DNA of 64,000 nt, taken from NCBI RefSeq assembly GCF_021462225.1, contig NC_061816.1, forward strand, positions 10,441,390 to 10,505,389. Direction: 5' to 3'. Position 1 is the stretch's first letter; each line of letters starts with the position of its first letter. A program made the position numbers and the translations under genes. Origin of the DNA: Girardinichthys multiradiatus. Lineage: Eukaryota; Chordata; Actinopteri; Cyprinodontiformes; Goodeidae. Below the pieces are notes generated by a model. That model saw only the letters and a list, made by a program, of their open reading frames with translations. It searched no databases and was not told where the DNA came from. Below are positions 1-11,060 of the stretch, piece by piece.

Positions 1-1535
1 CTATTCAACAGAAAGGTTGTTGGTTTTCAAGCTAGTGAATAATAGTCCCTAAACATCATTTACTAGATTTGATAACTAAGTAAACATCATTAAGCCCCAT
101 TTCTCCAGAAAGATTTGTCTCTTTTCCAAAATACTCCCTTAATAATATTTCTTCAAATATTATTTCAATAAATAAAGGCAGCTAATTAGACACCGTTGAG
201 AATTAGTCATCTAGGAGGTTGGTTTTATTCAGCAGATCATTATTTAAAACATTATTTTATTAAAATAATATTTTATCTGATCTTACATTGTGAAGGGTTG
301 TCTAAATGTTTGCTGATTATTTTCTAAGTTAGTTCCAAAACTAACTTAACTTCACTTCCAGATTCTTCAAGATAATCCGTGGTTCTCAAACATAAACATT
401 GCATGGTAATGTTTCATCACTTTTTTGGTCATGGTTTCCAATCATCTTTAATCAACTTGTTTATATTGTACATAGTCCATTAGTCTTGGATTGTTTTAGC
501 ATAGTAAAGAGTTTGTTGATTTAAATATGTTTGACTTTGAGTTGACTTATTTTTGTTAATAAATTCTTGTATTTTAAGAAATTGTGTGAATTCATTCCAT
601 ATATGTGCAGAGTTTATGCTGTTCAATAATGTCAGAGCTTGGCTCATCCTTTTGATTTTGTCCAATTACCACTGCCTTACTGGGCTGGTATTCACAGGAC
701 AACCCTTAACAGACCGAAATATTATTTAATAAAATATTTAAAAAATTAATATTAAATATTAAATAATATTCTCAGATTCATAATTACAACAGTTTGGATA
801 TCTTTTTTTTCGTATTATGAATAACTTAAAAGCACAAACAGGACAAATGGGTAATTGGGCAAATGCATGTTTTTTTTTTCCTGAGGAATTTTTCATGCAT
901 ACTATTTATTGTTGTTTGGCACCGAACTGTTTGTGAAGCGGCAGCTTTTGTTTTTTCTTTTTTTGTCTATGATCTCTGGGAACTAAATAAACCTAAAATG
1001 AATGCAGATTAAAACTGAGTTTTAAGAACTATTTGTTGGCTAAAATATGTTGCTGAAACCCCTGTTAAAGATGTGTTAAAAGCTTTAGTACAAATGAATC
1101 ATTGATTGCATAATAACTTATTGTGAATATTGTAGGAAAAATCTAAGTTTATTTTAAATATAATTATTTTGCTGGGGAAATAATCCTGTATGTTTACTAA
1201 CTCGCTGATGCTAAATTTACTGACACCCTTATCAACTTGTATTAAATCAGTTTAGCTGAATGAATATTAAAGCTATACTTCAATCTCTTTAAGTCAGAGT
1301 TTCTAGGAACTTTTTCATAAAACACTTAGTATTCAGTGACTTTCTGTGTCCCTGGAGTTTAAAATTTGTGAAACAGAGGCCTATTTTTCTCAGGCAATCT
1401 TGGAAATGTGAAAGACTGGGGAATATACCATTCAAGTATAAGGCTGATGTGTGTTGATCTTCATAAATCAGAGATTAGCAATCAGAAAACACGTTCATCT
1501 AAACTAGAGTAAAAATTAGAACGTTTAAACTGCTA
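1..1535. other. AT-rich stretch, no gene seen
   Basis: No convincing reading frame, RNA gene or recognised transposon was found. The sequence is strongly AT-rich. It holds a perfect 14-bp inverted repeat (AATATTATTTAATA at 718-731, its complement at 757-770) and a 9-bp-arm palindrome at 251-269. A 10-bp inverted pair (AAGGGTTGTC at about 293-302, complement at about 699-708) might mark a small MITE, but the internal arms do not match well enough to claim one. Confidence 0.5.
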
Positions 1536-1539
1536 GAAC

Positions 1540-2600
1540 TGTGGCAACAAAGCTGGATGAGGACCCAGGTTTATCTTGCCACCACACACAGTGGAGGATG
1601 ACATGTTAGATAAAACAAATCCAGAGCTCACTGTTAGAGAACTGCAGCAATGAGTGGCATCTTGGGCTCACCAATGCCCATTTGGCACTGACTACTCCAC
1701 TCGGTCTCTCTCTACTCGGCACGGAACCAGTTGTGTTTCCATTGACCCACTTATGGCTGGAGCTATGACATGAAAACTTCCCTCCAGCCATCAGTGTAGT
1801 GAGTGCACTGTGCTGCTAATAACGTTTCCGTGTCACAGTATCACATTAAAGTAATCTGTGTAAAACATTAAAAATAAATAAATAGAAAATGAAAACATAA
1901 GCAAAATATAAATTTGCAAGAATGTCTTTTATATGAATTTATGAAATAAGGCTCAGGGGTTTTGATGCGAGGGGAGGTGGCAGGAGAAGCGGAGAGGAGA
2001 GACAACGCTATCTGGACTGGTAAGTTCCAAAGTTACAATTTTGGACTTGGACTCCCAATCACATCCCTCCAGGTGTCACTGTCATTTCCCATGTGGGCGT
2101 TGAGTTCCGTCACCAGAATAACGGAGACAATGCCTGTGGACATTGTCCAGAACCCCCCGCCAGGGACACTAAGACAGCTGGGTACTCTGGACCGCTGCTA
2201 GGCCCATAAGCGGAAACGACAGTCAAAGACTTCTCCCCGACTCGAAGGCACTGGGATGTGATCCTCTCATCCACAGAGGTAAACCCCAACATGAGAACTG
2301 GGTGGGGTCCCAGCTCCACCGCCCTGGGTGACGTGCCTTGTTGAACTGATCCTCATGAAAGCTTCTGAACTGCCTTTTGTCTGACCTGTTACCCAAAGCT
2401 TGTTTGCCATGGGAGACAACACGGCCTCTGGGATCATCTGAACCCTCAAACTCCACCACATTAAGGTGGTGTTTCAAGGAGGGGGCTATCTCAGTCCTCA
2501 GACCTAAATTCTATTGAGAGCTTGTTGGTGGATCTATAGAAAAGGGAATTTAGGAGAGGATGCAGGACTCTAGGCAAATTAGAGTGTGTCAGAAGTACTG
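1540..2600 (+). repeat. Tc1-like relic in pieces, interrupted by a Rex3 fragment
   Basis: About 1540-1660 resembles the mid-transposase part of a fish Tc1-like element in plus orientation. About 2480-2560 resembles the later part that encodes the SPDLNPIE-type block (here degraded to a cagtcctcagacctaaattc-like stretch). Between them lie 1660-1800, which I do not recognise, and an antisense Rex3 fragment. No open frame remains. The assignment is by eye against remembered Tc1 sequences, so confidence is low. Confidence 0.35.
2025..2477 (-). pseudogene. Rex3-type LINE, 5' region fragment (leader plus start of endonuclease)
   Basis: Read on the minus strand, this begins near 2477 with the same leader seen in the Rex3 copies at 37010 and 52239, including a short CACCAC/GTGGTG hairpin and a block related to ggtcagacaaa. 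It runs into the apurinic-type endonuclease region and ends just after a GNDSDTW motif at about 2070-2090; the same motif is read at about 52450-52475 in the twin-primed copy. Most of the endonuclease, all of the reverse transcriptase and the 3' end are missing. Having only the 5' part is unusual for LINEs, which normally lose the 5' end, so a later deletion or recombination is likely. No coding potential remains. Confidence 0.7.
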
Positions 2601-2639
2601 GTCAATGTTTAACCTCTGTTTAATCCAGCCTTGTGACTT

Positions 2640-3960
2640 TTGATATGGACTACATGGGCAGTTGCCCAGGGTGGCAAAGAACGAGGGTGGAAGCAAAAGC
2701 CTGATATTTATCAAAAAACACATGTATTTATTCCCTGATTTCCCTGTTTTTATGCATGTATTTTCAATGGAGAGTAGGCACTCTTGTGTTAAGTACACGC
2801 CCCCTGCTTACTGCTGAAAATAGGGAAATCGGGCTGTGGCCGAAGGATGAGGCTCAAACTATCCTAGTGAGCTAGTTGGGAAATTTGAAGAAATTAAGTT
2901 TTGGTTTTTTTTCAGTATTATTGAGACCACCATGAAAGGAGAAAATATAGTGCTAACAGAGTAACTCAACAGTGGTAGCAAGAACTGTTATGGTAGTCCG
3001 GGTGGGGGGGCAGCTAAAGGAGCGGCTTGCCCTGGGAACTATTCATACAAGAACTGCCACTGCAACCCTTTGAAATTCTATAGGAGAAGACTAATTGCTA
3101 ATAGCATAAGGGTGGCTGTAAAACGTATAAGCAGCCAGGGTGCCACCAGTGATTTTCTAAAAAAAAATAAAACTATTATTTTTTAGATTATTTACACAAC
3201 CGTATGAGGGGTGCCAATAACTGTGAAAGATGATGTACAGTACAAGGTCTCTTCAGTCTTAATACCATATGTCTAAAACTGGATTAGAACTGCAGGATTG
3301 TACATAGATCTAACAGCATTGTGGAGGGACGATTTGGAGACTTTTGATCACAATTTGCTAACCTTAAAAAGGTTTTCTCTTATCTAGTTAAGAGTGCAAG
3401 TGGAAAAATACAATTAGGCTACATTAATTTCTTACCTGTTCATGTCCTAGTATGGAAAAGGTAATGTTTTTCTTTTATTTCTGAAGCTCTTTTACCAACA
3501 ATAACAAGCAGCTGGTGTGTGCCACACAGTGGGATCTAAGACAACAAAAAGCACTTTTCTTTCATATTTTGTCAGCCTTTGTGTGCTACAGCCTGAAATT
3601 GCTCAGCTTGTGCAGGCCTTTAAGTTGCTGCTGTATCAGGCTACAATTTTTTCCTTTTGTCATTCCCGCTGTCACGACTTTTTATGCCATGAAAGTGCAG
3701 GAAAAAACAAGCTTTGGCCTTTTGAAATCTGTTTACTTCACTCCATGAACTAATTTGGGGTTGTTTTTTAGCAACATAATGTAAACGAGGGACTGCTGTG
3801 GCATAAAAACTGTCTAGAAGCCACTGGGATTGAAAAACGTCAATGGAAACAAATAAATTATAAATTTTACTCATGTTGTCTCTAATTGCAGTGCTGATGT
3901 TCTCAAAGAATAGTTTTATGTTTTTGTGTAAAACTATATTTCTTTCCTCTAGTGTTGGTT
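2640..3960. other. No gene seen
   Basis: AT-rich sequence with no recognised gene. Two short stretches (about 2650-2700 and 2995-3060) are GC-richer and look like small interspersed repeat pieces. The overlapping reading frames at 3515-3874 on both strands have no recognisable domain and are treated as chance. Confidence 0.4.
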
Positions 3961-3974
3961 ATGCTATTTGTTTT

Positions 3975-5440
3975 TGTATTTTTGTCACACTTAAATTTTT
4001 CAGATCATCAAATGTATAATCAAAGTAAATAGAAATGCCACATAAATTGTCTTTTTCTTAAAAAAATAAAATGCAATAACCCATTTTTTAATCTAAAGAA
4101 ATTCCAGAACAGATGTGAAACAACATGATTGACATTTATCAGTCTGGAATTTGTCATAAAGCCATTTCCAAGGCTTTGGGACGCAAAAGAACTACAGTGA
4201 GAGCCATTATCCACAAGTGGAGGAAACTTGGAATATTGGTGAACCTTCTCAGGAGTGGCTGCCCTATCAAAATGAATGAGTTAATCGACAACTCATCCAG
4301 GAGGTGACAGAAGTACTAACAGCAACATCTAAAGGACTCCAGTTATCTCAGTTAATGTGAGTGTTCAAATGTCCTGAATCATCAAAAGGAAAGTGACTAC
4401 CAAGTCAAAAACCACTGCTCATTTAAGAGAAAACTAAGGCCCATCTCAAATTTCCTAAAAATTTCCAAAAACAACCCCAAGGCTTCATTCATCCATCCAT
4501 TCTCTTTACCCTATTTTTCTTGCAGGGTCGTCAGGAGGCTGGTGCCTATCTCCAGCGGCCATTGGGCGAGAGGCCATTTCAATTCTGGACAGGTCATCTG
4601 GTCATCATAGGACCACGTAGAAACACACTGGACAATCAGCATGCACCAATTAAGCTAGCAGTAATTTTTTTGCATTGTGGGAGGAAACCAGGGTACCCAG
4701 ATAGAAGCTATAAATGCACAGGTAGTGTTTTCCCACCGAAACAATTCTCGTTCTGGAACAGGTTCCGTTCGTGTGCCTTTCAACTTTGGTGTTTTGTTGA
4801 GCACCGACACGTGTTTCCACCAATTGTGGGAACCAACCATGATGTTGGTCTGTGTCTGCTTTAATGTTAGATGACCTGGATGACTTTTGATAATTGATAG
4901 AACCACGAATTCTGCTCTCTTGCAAAAACACCTGAAGGATAATGTTCAGGCGTCAGTTTGTGACCTTAAGGTCATGTGCAATCGAGTTATGCAGAGGGAC
5001 ACTGACCCAAAGCACACCAATTACTTTTAATGAATGGCAAAGAAATAAACATAAGAACAAAATAAGATTTTAAAAGGACTTAGTCAAAGTGGGAATTTGA
5101 ATAGGATGTAGATGCTATGGCATGACCTTCAACAGGGTGTTCAAGCTTAAAACTCTTCCATTGTAGTTGAAATTAAACAATTCTGCAAATAAAAACTGAG
5201 TTGAATTTCCTCCACACCGATATAAAAGACTCGTTCTTGTTCCAAATAAGTTATTAGGTTTCATGGTCAATAACTTTCTCACAAAGGGCCAAAAACTGCA
5301 TTTTGTATTTACTCAGGTTATTTTGGTCTGATATTGAAATGAGTTTGATCTGAAGTATTTAAAAGTGACAAAAAAGCGAAAACAAAAGAAAATTTGGAAG
5401 GGGGCAAGTACTTTTTAACGGTACTGTGTATTTGATAAGA
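3975..5440 (+). repeat. Tc1-like transposon relic (gtcacac-end family), transposase degraded
   Basis: Plus-strand remains of a Tc1/mariner element. The left end carries the block with gtcacacttaaa and ttcagatcatcaaa found in other copies of this family here. A 60-residue open piece at 4125-4307 looks like the N-terminal helix-turn-helix (DIYQSG, SKALG, RTTVRAIIHKW). Remnants of the catalytic half follow from about 4905 (a gaattctgctctcttgcaaaaa-like block, then cactgacccaaagcacacc, then tatggcatgacctt). The end lies near 5425 (gcaagtacttttt). An unrelated repeat at about 4488-4860 has replaced or split the middle. Frameshifts and stops exclude function. Relatives of the same family lie at 15962, 30640, 43200 and 62665. 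Confidence 0.75.
4488..4722 (+). repeat. Interspersed repeat with a gctggtgcctatctccagc core
   Basis: Contains the core gctggtgcctatctccagc, then gggcgagagg and a gtgggaggaaacc block, a combination I recall as very common in teleost genomes. A second, shorter copy is at about 26414-26548. It sits inside the Tc1 relic and breaks it. The 4723-4860 stretch next to it is also foreign to the Tc1 relic but I do not recognise it. Confidence 0.55.
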
Positions 5441-5510
5441 GGACATTTATGGATGTTACATTTATAGGTTCATGTTAATGTGCCCTTGAGCAAACAGAAA
5501 ATGTATACAA

Positions 5511-5532
5511 GTGTGTGTGTGTGTGTGTGTGT
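5511..5532. repeat. (GT)n microsatellite
   Basis: Eleven uninterrupted GT units. Confidence 0.95.
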
Positions 5533-5711
5533 TCAAACAGAGCTGTGAATGCTTAATGAATTTACTTAGCGCTGATTGAAAATTAATTAAAACCACCTCA
5601 AACAGACAGCCGCCCACTGAGAAGCACTGGCAACACACTGACATACAGATTACTGCTTAAAAAAATGAAGGAGGCAGCAATGGAGGCAGGAGGAAAGACT
5701 GTCTCTAACTA

Positions 5712-7321
5712 TAGGTCCTTCTCAAAATATTAGCATATTGTGATAAAGTTAATTATTTTCCATAATGTCATGATGAAAATTTAACATTCATATATTTTAG
5801 ATTCATTGCACACTAACTGAAATATTTCAGGTTTTTTATTGTCTTAATACGGATGATTTTGTCATACAGCTCATGAAAACCCAAAATTCCTATCTCACAA
5901 AATTAGCATATTTCATCCGACCAATAAAAGAAAAGTGTTTTTAATACAAAAAACGTCAACCTTCAAATAATCATGTACAGTTATGCACTCAATACTTGGT
6001 CGGGAATCCTTTTGCAGAAATGACTGCTTCAATGCGGCGTGGCATGGAGGCAATCAGCCTGTGGCACTGCTGAGGTCTTATGGAGGCCCAGGATGCTTCG
6101 ATAGCGGCCTATAGCTCATCCAGAGTGTTGGGTCTTGAGTCTCTCAACGTTCTCTTCACAATATCCCACAGATTCTCTATGGGGTTCAGGTCAAGAGAGT
6201 TGGCAGGCAAATTGAGCACAGTGATACCATGGTCAGTAAACCATTTACCAGTGGTTTTGGCACTGTGAGCAGGTGCCAGGTCGTGCTGAACAATGAAATC
6301 TTCATCTCCATAAAGCTTTTCAGCAGATGGAAGCATGAAGTGCTCCAAAATCTCCTGATAGCTAGCTGCATTGACCCTGCCCTTGATAAAACACAGTGGA
6401 CCAACACCAGCAGCTGACACGGTACCCCAGACCATCACTGACTGTGGGTACTTGACACTGGACTTCTGGCATTCTGGCATTTCCTTCTCCCCAGTCTTCC
6501 TCCAGACTCTGACACCTTGATTTCTGAATGACATGCAGAATTTGCTTTCATCCCAAAAAAGTACTTTGGACCACTGAGCAACAGTCCAGTGCTGCTTCTC
6601 TGTAGCCCAGGTCAGGCGCTTCTGCCGCTGTTTCTGGTTCAAAAGTGGCTTGACCTGGGGAATGCGGCACCTGTAGCCCATTTCCTGCACACGCCTGTGC
6701 ACGGTGGCTCTGGATGTTTCTACTCCAGACTCAGTCCACTGCTTCCGCAGGTCCCCCAAGGTCTGGAATCGGCCCTTCTCCACAATCTTCCTCAGGGTCC
6801 GGTCACCTCTTCTCGTTGTGCAGCGTTTTCTGCCACACTTTTTCCTTCCCACAGACTTCCCACTGAGGTGCCTTGATACAGCACTCTGGGAACAGCCTAT
6901 TCGTTCAGAAATTTCTTTCTGTGTCTTACCCTCTTGCTTGAGGGTGTCAATAGTGGCCTTCTGGACAGCAGTCAGATCGGCAGTCTTACCCATGATTGGG
7001 GTTTTGAGTGATGAACCAGGCTGGGAGTTTTAAAGGCCTCAGGAATCTTTTGCAGGTGTTTAGAGTTAACTCGTTGATTCAGATGATTAGGTTCATAGCT
7101 CGTTTAGAGACCCTTTTAATGATATGCTAATTTTGTGAGATAGGAATTTTGGGTTTTCATGAGCTGTATGCCAAAATCATCCGTATTAAGACAATAAAAG
7201 ACCTGAAATATTTCAGTTAGTGTGCAATGAATCTAAAATATATGAATGTTAAATTTTCATCATGACATTATGGAAAATAATGAACTTTATCACAATATGC
7301 TAATATTTTGAGAAGGACCTG
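5712..7321 (-). mobile_element. Tc1 DD34E element, copy 1 (1610 bp, complete ends, dead transposase)
   Basis: Complete Tc1/mariner transposon on the minus strand. The terminal inverted repeats begin (C/T)AGGTCCTTCTCAAAA and extend well inward. TA duplications lie at 5710-5711 and 7322-7323. The length, 1610 bp, equals that of the copy at 33962-35571, and the two are near-identical by eye, so the family moved recently. The plus-strand left end has T where the other copies have C at the first base. The single gene inside is interrupted by one nonsense codon. The ends look intact, so transposase supplied from elsewhere could in principle still recognise it. Confidence 0.95.
5989..6993 (-). pseudogene. 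Tc1-family transposase (DD34E), nonsense codon at 295
   Basis: Cut-and-paste transposase that binds the element's inverted repeats and catalyses excision and reinsertion at TA. The start MGKTADLTAV matches the intact 334-aa copy at 34290. The N-terminal ~110 residues form paired-type helix-turn-helix DNA binding, with an AT-hook-like GRKKCGRKR at about 49-57. The triad D (WDES), D (QHDLAPAH) and E (DLNPIENLW) is present with 34 residues between the last two. Codon 295 is TAG where the intact copy has AAG, removing the last 40 residues. Downstream codons stay in frame to a TGA at 5989-5991. Other differences include WDES for SDES and SLDLN for SPDLN. A protein shortened by 40 residues keeps the triad but is probably inactive. 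Confidence 0.92.
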
Positions 7322-7359
7322 TATCTGACGAACTTTGTGCAACCCTGCATGTCGGGTTT

Positions 7360-7560
7360 GAACTAGAGGATGATGCGTGAGTGGATTTTCTCTCCCATCC
7401 CATCCCGCTCCCACAGAAAAATGTCTTGTCCCATCCCAATCCCAGGCCAGCATAACGAAAAAAATCCTGTCCCATCCCACTCCTGGTAAATTGACTCCCA
7501 CTCCCATCCCACTCCCATTCAGAACAACTCCCAATCCTGTGCCACTCCCATTTTTGTTTT
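7360..7560. repeat. Cytosine-rich CCCATCCC/CTCCCA repeat tract
   Basis: Irregular runs of tcccatcccactcccat on the plus strand. A related tract with tcccgtcccgcgggattcccg is at 9535-9600. Similar tracts are, from memory, found near the ends of some fish hAT-type elements, so 7340-9625 may be the shell of one old transposon; this is inference. Confidence 0.45.
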
Positions 7561-7639
7561 CTTCATTTAGTCTTTTGGTAATTTCTTTGTTTGAAGGACC
7601 AGTTAGGTCCCTGTTTTTAGTTGTAGTAAAGGCCAGTTA

Positions 7640-8370
7640 AAGTAAAAAGAATAATAATGAAGAAATAATAAAATATCAAACAAGGAAACAGACCATGCCT
7701 TTCTTAGTTGAATAAACAAAATGTACATAGTTGTATTTTACTTATTTATTAAGTGATTGTTTCCTTTGAACAATGACATCACTTTTATGTTTCAAGTTGC
7801 TGAAACGAAAGAAAAATGCACCTAGTAAGAGAACTGGACTTGTTGAACAAAAGGACAAAAAGGCATTACCTTCAAAATTTAGAAACTGTACCTCAATGGT
7901 TCACAGCCCTGGTCCTCAGGGACCCCTTCTCCGCAGGTTTTAGATGTGTGTCTGCTCCAGAACACCTGATTTAAATTCTGACATGACCTCCTATACAGGC
8001 ATCAAGAATGGAGGGTCAAACTGGACAAAATTAATACAATAAAATCATCATTAAATAAATAAATGTTGTGAAGTAAATGTAACATGAAAGAAATGTAACA
8101 TTAAATGTGCCATTAAATTAAAGGTACCATTTATTTATTTAATACATCATTAGAAACAATAAATGTACCATTAGATCATGAAATGGACTATTATGCAATT
8201 AAATATGCCACTGAATAATTAAGTATAATTTTAAAGACGACATGGCGTAATTAGTGGTACACTTAATATTTAATGATGCATTAAATAAATTGTACATTTA
8301 ATGGTACATTCAATTTTTTTCTATTTCACAACATATTTATTTAATATCTTCCCTTGATGAAGCCTTTCTA
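7640..8370. other. AT-rich DNA with a MITE-like piece and a degenerate tandem repeat
   Basis: About 7885-8010 (with ccctggtcctcagggaccc and tgctccagaacacctgatt) resembles a very common non-autonomous fish element. About 8035-8320 is a degenerate tandem array built on taaatgtaccattaaa-like units. No gene was seen. Confidence 0.45.
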
Positions 8371-8372
8371 TA

Positions 8373-8933
8373 CGGAGCCCGCGAGGGGACAAGGGAGGAT
8401 TTGTTTTCTTTTTTGTGCCCCCACGCAATAGTCTTTGTGTTATTTCACAATACTTTGTGGGATAGTTTCCAAACCAGATAACTGCAAAAATGAAACAAAC
8501 ACTACACCCGTTTTGAGATTTATTGAGTTTTATTTTGAAATCGCCCTTAAATAAAATTATCTTCAAATCAGACTAAAAGACAGTTTTTATCCACAAGCTG
8601 TCAAACAAACTACTGAACAATAATACTGCACGAAACCACATCTGTGACACTTTATTTCCTTATTACTGCTGCATGATGTGTACTTTTTTTTGTACGCCAT
8701 TAGTGTTGTTGTTTTTATTGTGATTTGAACGGTTCTTCTTATCCTAAGCATTTAATCGCATTGTTTACTGCGTGTTAACCTGCATATGACAAATAAACCA
8801 TATCAATGACATATCAGTGTTTGTTTTATGAGCAGTTTGTCATCTGTGCTGTTGCTCCAAAATGCCGAACGCAAAAGTATTGCGTGGAGACGCAAAATTA
8901 ATAAATTTCCCCATGTCCCCTCACGGGCTTCCG
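8373..8933. mobile_element. 561-bp MITE with ~70-bp inverted ends and TA flanks
   Basis: The left end (8373 onward: CGGAGCCCGCGAGGGGACA, then a block with CACGCAATA) and the complement of the right end (up to 8933) align over about 70 bp with a few mismatches. TA lies outside each end (8371-8372, 8934-8935). The interior has no coding frame. TA flanks point to mobilisation by a Tc1/mariner-type transposase, but the ends match none of the Tc1 families in this window. Confidence 0.65.
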
Positions 8934-8935
8934 TA

Positions 8936-10090
8936 CCTTACCTCTTAAATCTTTAGTGCACATGCAGCAATTTTGTTGGTCAGATGAGACTTGACACATG
9001 TTGGTACTTTTGGTTTAATGAATGAAGAGATGCAGGGTTGATTCAATCCAGAATCTGTTTTACAAGTGTCCCTTAATCACTGGTGAACTTGATTACAACT
9101 AAACACGTTTTACAAGCAGCAGACTGCGTGTTAAAACCGCTACATTCAACTCTCCTGAAGTTCGGTAATATTTGCGACTTTCCTGTCAGCTCTATGAGTT
9201 TAATAGATAAGTCCTTATTTCTGACTTTACGTTACAAATCCAATTTTACCACCTCCAATTCTCCACCTGCGTTTGCTTCCTCCATCCTGAACGCAGGTGG
9301 GAAAACATCGAGCAGAAGCACTGTTGGCTTGTGGGTCGTGTAGTTTGTTTGACTCACATTATAGTATAGGCTTCTTGGAAAAAAACTACACAATGGCGGC
9401 ATCGATTCAAGTTTTTTTTTCTTAAAGTTTATAACAAAGTCTCAGTTTTACATTTCCAAAGACAATTGATCCTAGTTTATTTTCCCTCCTATTAGTTAGC
9501 TACTGCTCCCGTTCATTTTTCATCCTGTACCGTCCCAATCACGTGATCTTTACTGATGCTGTCTCCCGTCCCGCGGGATTCCCGTGGGACTCCCGAAAAA
9601 ATGTCAGCCTCTAATGCAACCCTAACCCAGTCACTATAATTCGGAAATTATTCAGAGTATCAGTCTAAAAGCAGCAGACTCGACCATGATTGGACCTCCT
9701 CAGAGGCTTTTGACAAATAAGTATGAAATAATTTTACCAAAAGCAAGAGAATATATTGAGTTAAAATACTGAACTTGAAAACAGAATAGAGTACGTGGAA
9801 GTATTACCCTATGTCAGATTTTTGGGTTTCTATGTCAGAAACCCAAAAAGCAAACTCATAAAAACTAATAATTTTGGTTTCTGATTATGTTATTAGGAGT
9901 AATTTTAAAGATAATTTCCTATCTCCTCTCAGTTTAAAATAAGGTGTTTTCAAATACTTTTTAAAATCTTGTTTTACACCGTTTTTGTGATATAAATGAA
10001 AACATTTTTTTCATTTATCATTTCATATTTGATATATCATTTACAGCGTAAATATGTTCAGATATGCAAAATTCTGTGTTTTTCATCGAT
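8936..10090. other. No gene seen; possible remains of a large DNA transposon
   Basis: About 9475-9625 carries the second cccgtccc-type tract. The stretch at 9270-9410 includes a CpG-containing segment and an actacacaatggcggcatc block that could be an old promoter and leader. No transposase could be read, and 9626-10090 is plain AT-rich sequence. Confidence 0.3.
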
Positions 10091-10094
10091 TCAA

Positions 10095-11060
10095 ATTGTT
10101 CCTCATCATTGACAACACAAACCAAGAGGTGCTGCACTGGCCTCTGGCGCACCTGGGTTACTTTCAGCAAATTCACATGAAAGGTTTTATGACTCTGTCA
10201 GGAATAAACCGTTCATATGTGACCTTACCCACTTGTCGAGTCAATTCATATGGGCCTTGCTACTTTGCAAGCAGCTTGTTATGTGATGTTGGTAGCAGCA
10301 GTAGGACTTGTTGGCCTGGTCTCAGGACCCTTTCTCTGGATTTCTGCTCATACCATCTTTTCTGGGTCTGTTGTGCTGTTTTCATACTCTTCTGTGCCAG
10401 AGCTGTCATCTCCTCCAGTCTCTGCCGCATCTTGACTACATACTCCACAATGTTCTCTTCTGCAGATTCAGGATTTTCCCAGTAGTCTTTCAGGAGGTCT
10501 AATGGTCCTCTTAGTTGGCGTCCATACAGCAGTTCAAAGGGTGAAAATCATGTTGAAGCCTGTGGGACTTCTCTGTAGTCAAACAGCAAATAGAGCAACC
10601 ACTGGTCCCAATCTGCTCCTCTAGTGGAAACAAAGCATATTCTTTAGGGTCTGATTGTATCTCTCAACAAGCCCATCCATCTGGGGATATGGGGTGGTCT
10701 TAATTCTCTTCACTCTTAACAACTTATAGACTTGTTGGAAAAGCTTAGATATAAAGTTTGTTCCACAATCTGTCAAAACCGCTTTTGGTGTCCCTACTCT
10801 TGAGAACAGTTGTATCAGACAGTTTTCAACTTTTCTGGCTTTTACACACCTCAGGGGAAAGCTTCAGGGTTACCGAGTTGCATAATTACAAATCTCTAGG
10901 ATGTACTTGTTGCCTGTTGAGCTTCTCTCTAGGGGACCCACTACATCCATCCCTATTCCTTCAAAAGGAGTACCAATAATCGGTAGGGGCAAAAGCTGGG
11001 CATGTGGAACCTTCCTTCCGGAAGTGATGAAGAATAATGTAATGAAGATCTTCATTACAG
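10095..11060 (-). pseudogene. Ty3/Gypsy LTR-retrotransposon polyprotein, integrase fragment
   Basis: Minus-strand remains of the integrase end of a Gypsy-type pol gene. Reading from 11060 downward, in broken frames, one sees a MDVVGPLERS-type block at the start of the catalytic core, a LTDCGTNFIS block (normally with an invariant aspartate), a GLVERYNQTLK block with the catalytic glutamate region, and a C-terminal block with LRPGQQVLLLLPTS. Frames shift several times and stops interrupt them; neither the reverse transcriptase nor LTRs were found nearby. It is an old, non-functional fragment. The upstream end stops close to a 20-bp palindrome at 11039-11058. Confidence 0.85.
11039..11058. repeat. 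Perfect 20-bp palindrome
   Basis: gtaatgaagatcttcattac is its own reverse complement, centred on a BglII-type agatct. It lies at the upstream edge of the Gypsy fragment. Confidence 0.9.

Noticed and set aside
6109..6993. The 294-codon minus-strand frame as a complete host gene
   Set aside because: It is a transposase shortened by one nonsense codon; the intact 334-aa version is at 34290-35294 and the element ends are in place.
6589..7033. Long frames opposite the Tc1 transposases (also near 34250-34694 and 58906-59350)
   Set aside because: They recur identically opposite every copy of the transposase, so they are antisense shadows of one conserved coding sequence.
7360..7560. Telomere-like or protein-coding repeat
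   Set aside because: The CCCATCCC units are irregular, differ from TTAGGG, and frames through them have no conserved sequence.
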